A stretch of 64,000 bases of DNA, taken from NCBI GenBank assembly GCA_012845835.1, contig JABAKD010000027.1, positions 5,511,465 through 5,575,464 on the forward strand. The letters run 5' to 3'. The notes beneath the pieces are model-generated. The model saw only the letters and a list, made by a program, of their open reading frames with translations. It was not told the origin of the DNA and ran no database searches. The position numbers and the translations under genes are program-made. This document shows positions 63,682-64,000 of this stretch, piece after piece (the first letter of the stretch is position 1; every line of letters begins with the position of its first letter). The DNA is from Undaria pinnatifida. Lineage: Eukaryota > Sar > Phaeophyceae > Laminariales > Alariaceae.

Positions 63682-64000
63682 CTGGGGATTGGCGTCGGGG
63701 TGGAGATCCGGACACGGGCGGCCGGGCGGGTCGGAGGGGTGAGGGGAGTGACGTACAACTGTTTTTGTTATTTATCGCCAGTTTAATTGGACTTCCGCCG
63801 CGGAAGTCTCCTGCAAAGCCCCGCGGACGTCCCGCTGAAATCCAGGTTCGTCCACGGCAGCACCACGGAAGACTCACGGGGGGCACCCTTTGGACTGATA
63901 CCGATGTAAACAAGATTTGTGCCACGAAATCTTCCATGGGAGACGGAAGCCCCATGGGAGCTTGGAAGGCCCAACCACCATCAAGCTCCGAAAACGCGCT

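Overview
This window lies inside one very large, intron-rich nuclear gene of a flagellated eukaryote. The gene runs on the minus strand from beyond the right edge to beyond the left edge. It encodes an axonemal dynein heavy chain of the outer-arm DNAH5/DNAH8 class (Chlamydomonas gamma chain, ODA2). I traced 56 exons from 63681 down to 398 by matching family motifs and splice sites. They add up to 8,022 coding bases, 2,674 codons, with every intron phase compatible and no stop or frameshift. These exons hold almost the whole motor: the end of the linker, AAA1 to AAA6, the stalk with its microtubule-binding head, and most of the C-terminal domain. The N-terminal tail (roughly the first 1,800-2,000 residues in this family) is off the right edge. 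The last hundred or so residues are off the left edge. Residue numbers below count from the first residue seen in the window.

Layout from right to left: exons 1-6 AAA1 (63.7-57.0 kb); 6-12 AAA2 (57.0-51.2 kb); 13-19 AAA3 (49.8-41.6 kb); 20-26 AAA4 (40.5-34.3 kb); 27-33 stalk coiled coils and microtubule-binding domain (32.8-28.1 kb); 34-38 AAA5 (26.7-19.4 kb); 39-48 AAA6 (18.9-9.3 kb); 49-56 C-terminal domain (7.5-0.4 kb). Introns average about 1 kb, and three of them use GC rather than GT as donor. I see no second protein-coding gene on either strand.

The introns are the unusual part. Many carry degraded copies ('echoes') of the neighbouring exon edge. Each echo spans the splice junction and lies in the adjoining intron, sometimes as one copy and sometimes as a tandem array. 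I list more than twenty, including one over the AAA2 P-loop. In addition 46 of 55 exons begin with G and 28 begin with GT, so most introns are flanked by repeated AG|G(T). Together these suggest that short tandem duplication across splice sites is a frequent process here.

The introns also hold several families of short inverted-repeat elements (MITE-like), a dispersed roughly 400-bp element, a CCGAC-rich dispersed repeat that has expanded at one locus to about 60 ACCCG units beside a splice donor, and many microsatellites and minisatellites. Moderate base composition, long introns and a flagellar dynein fit a stramenopile such as a brown alga, but nothing in the window fixes the organism. Treat that as a guess.
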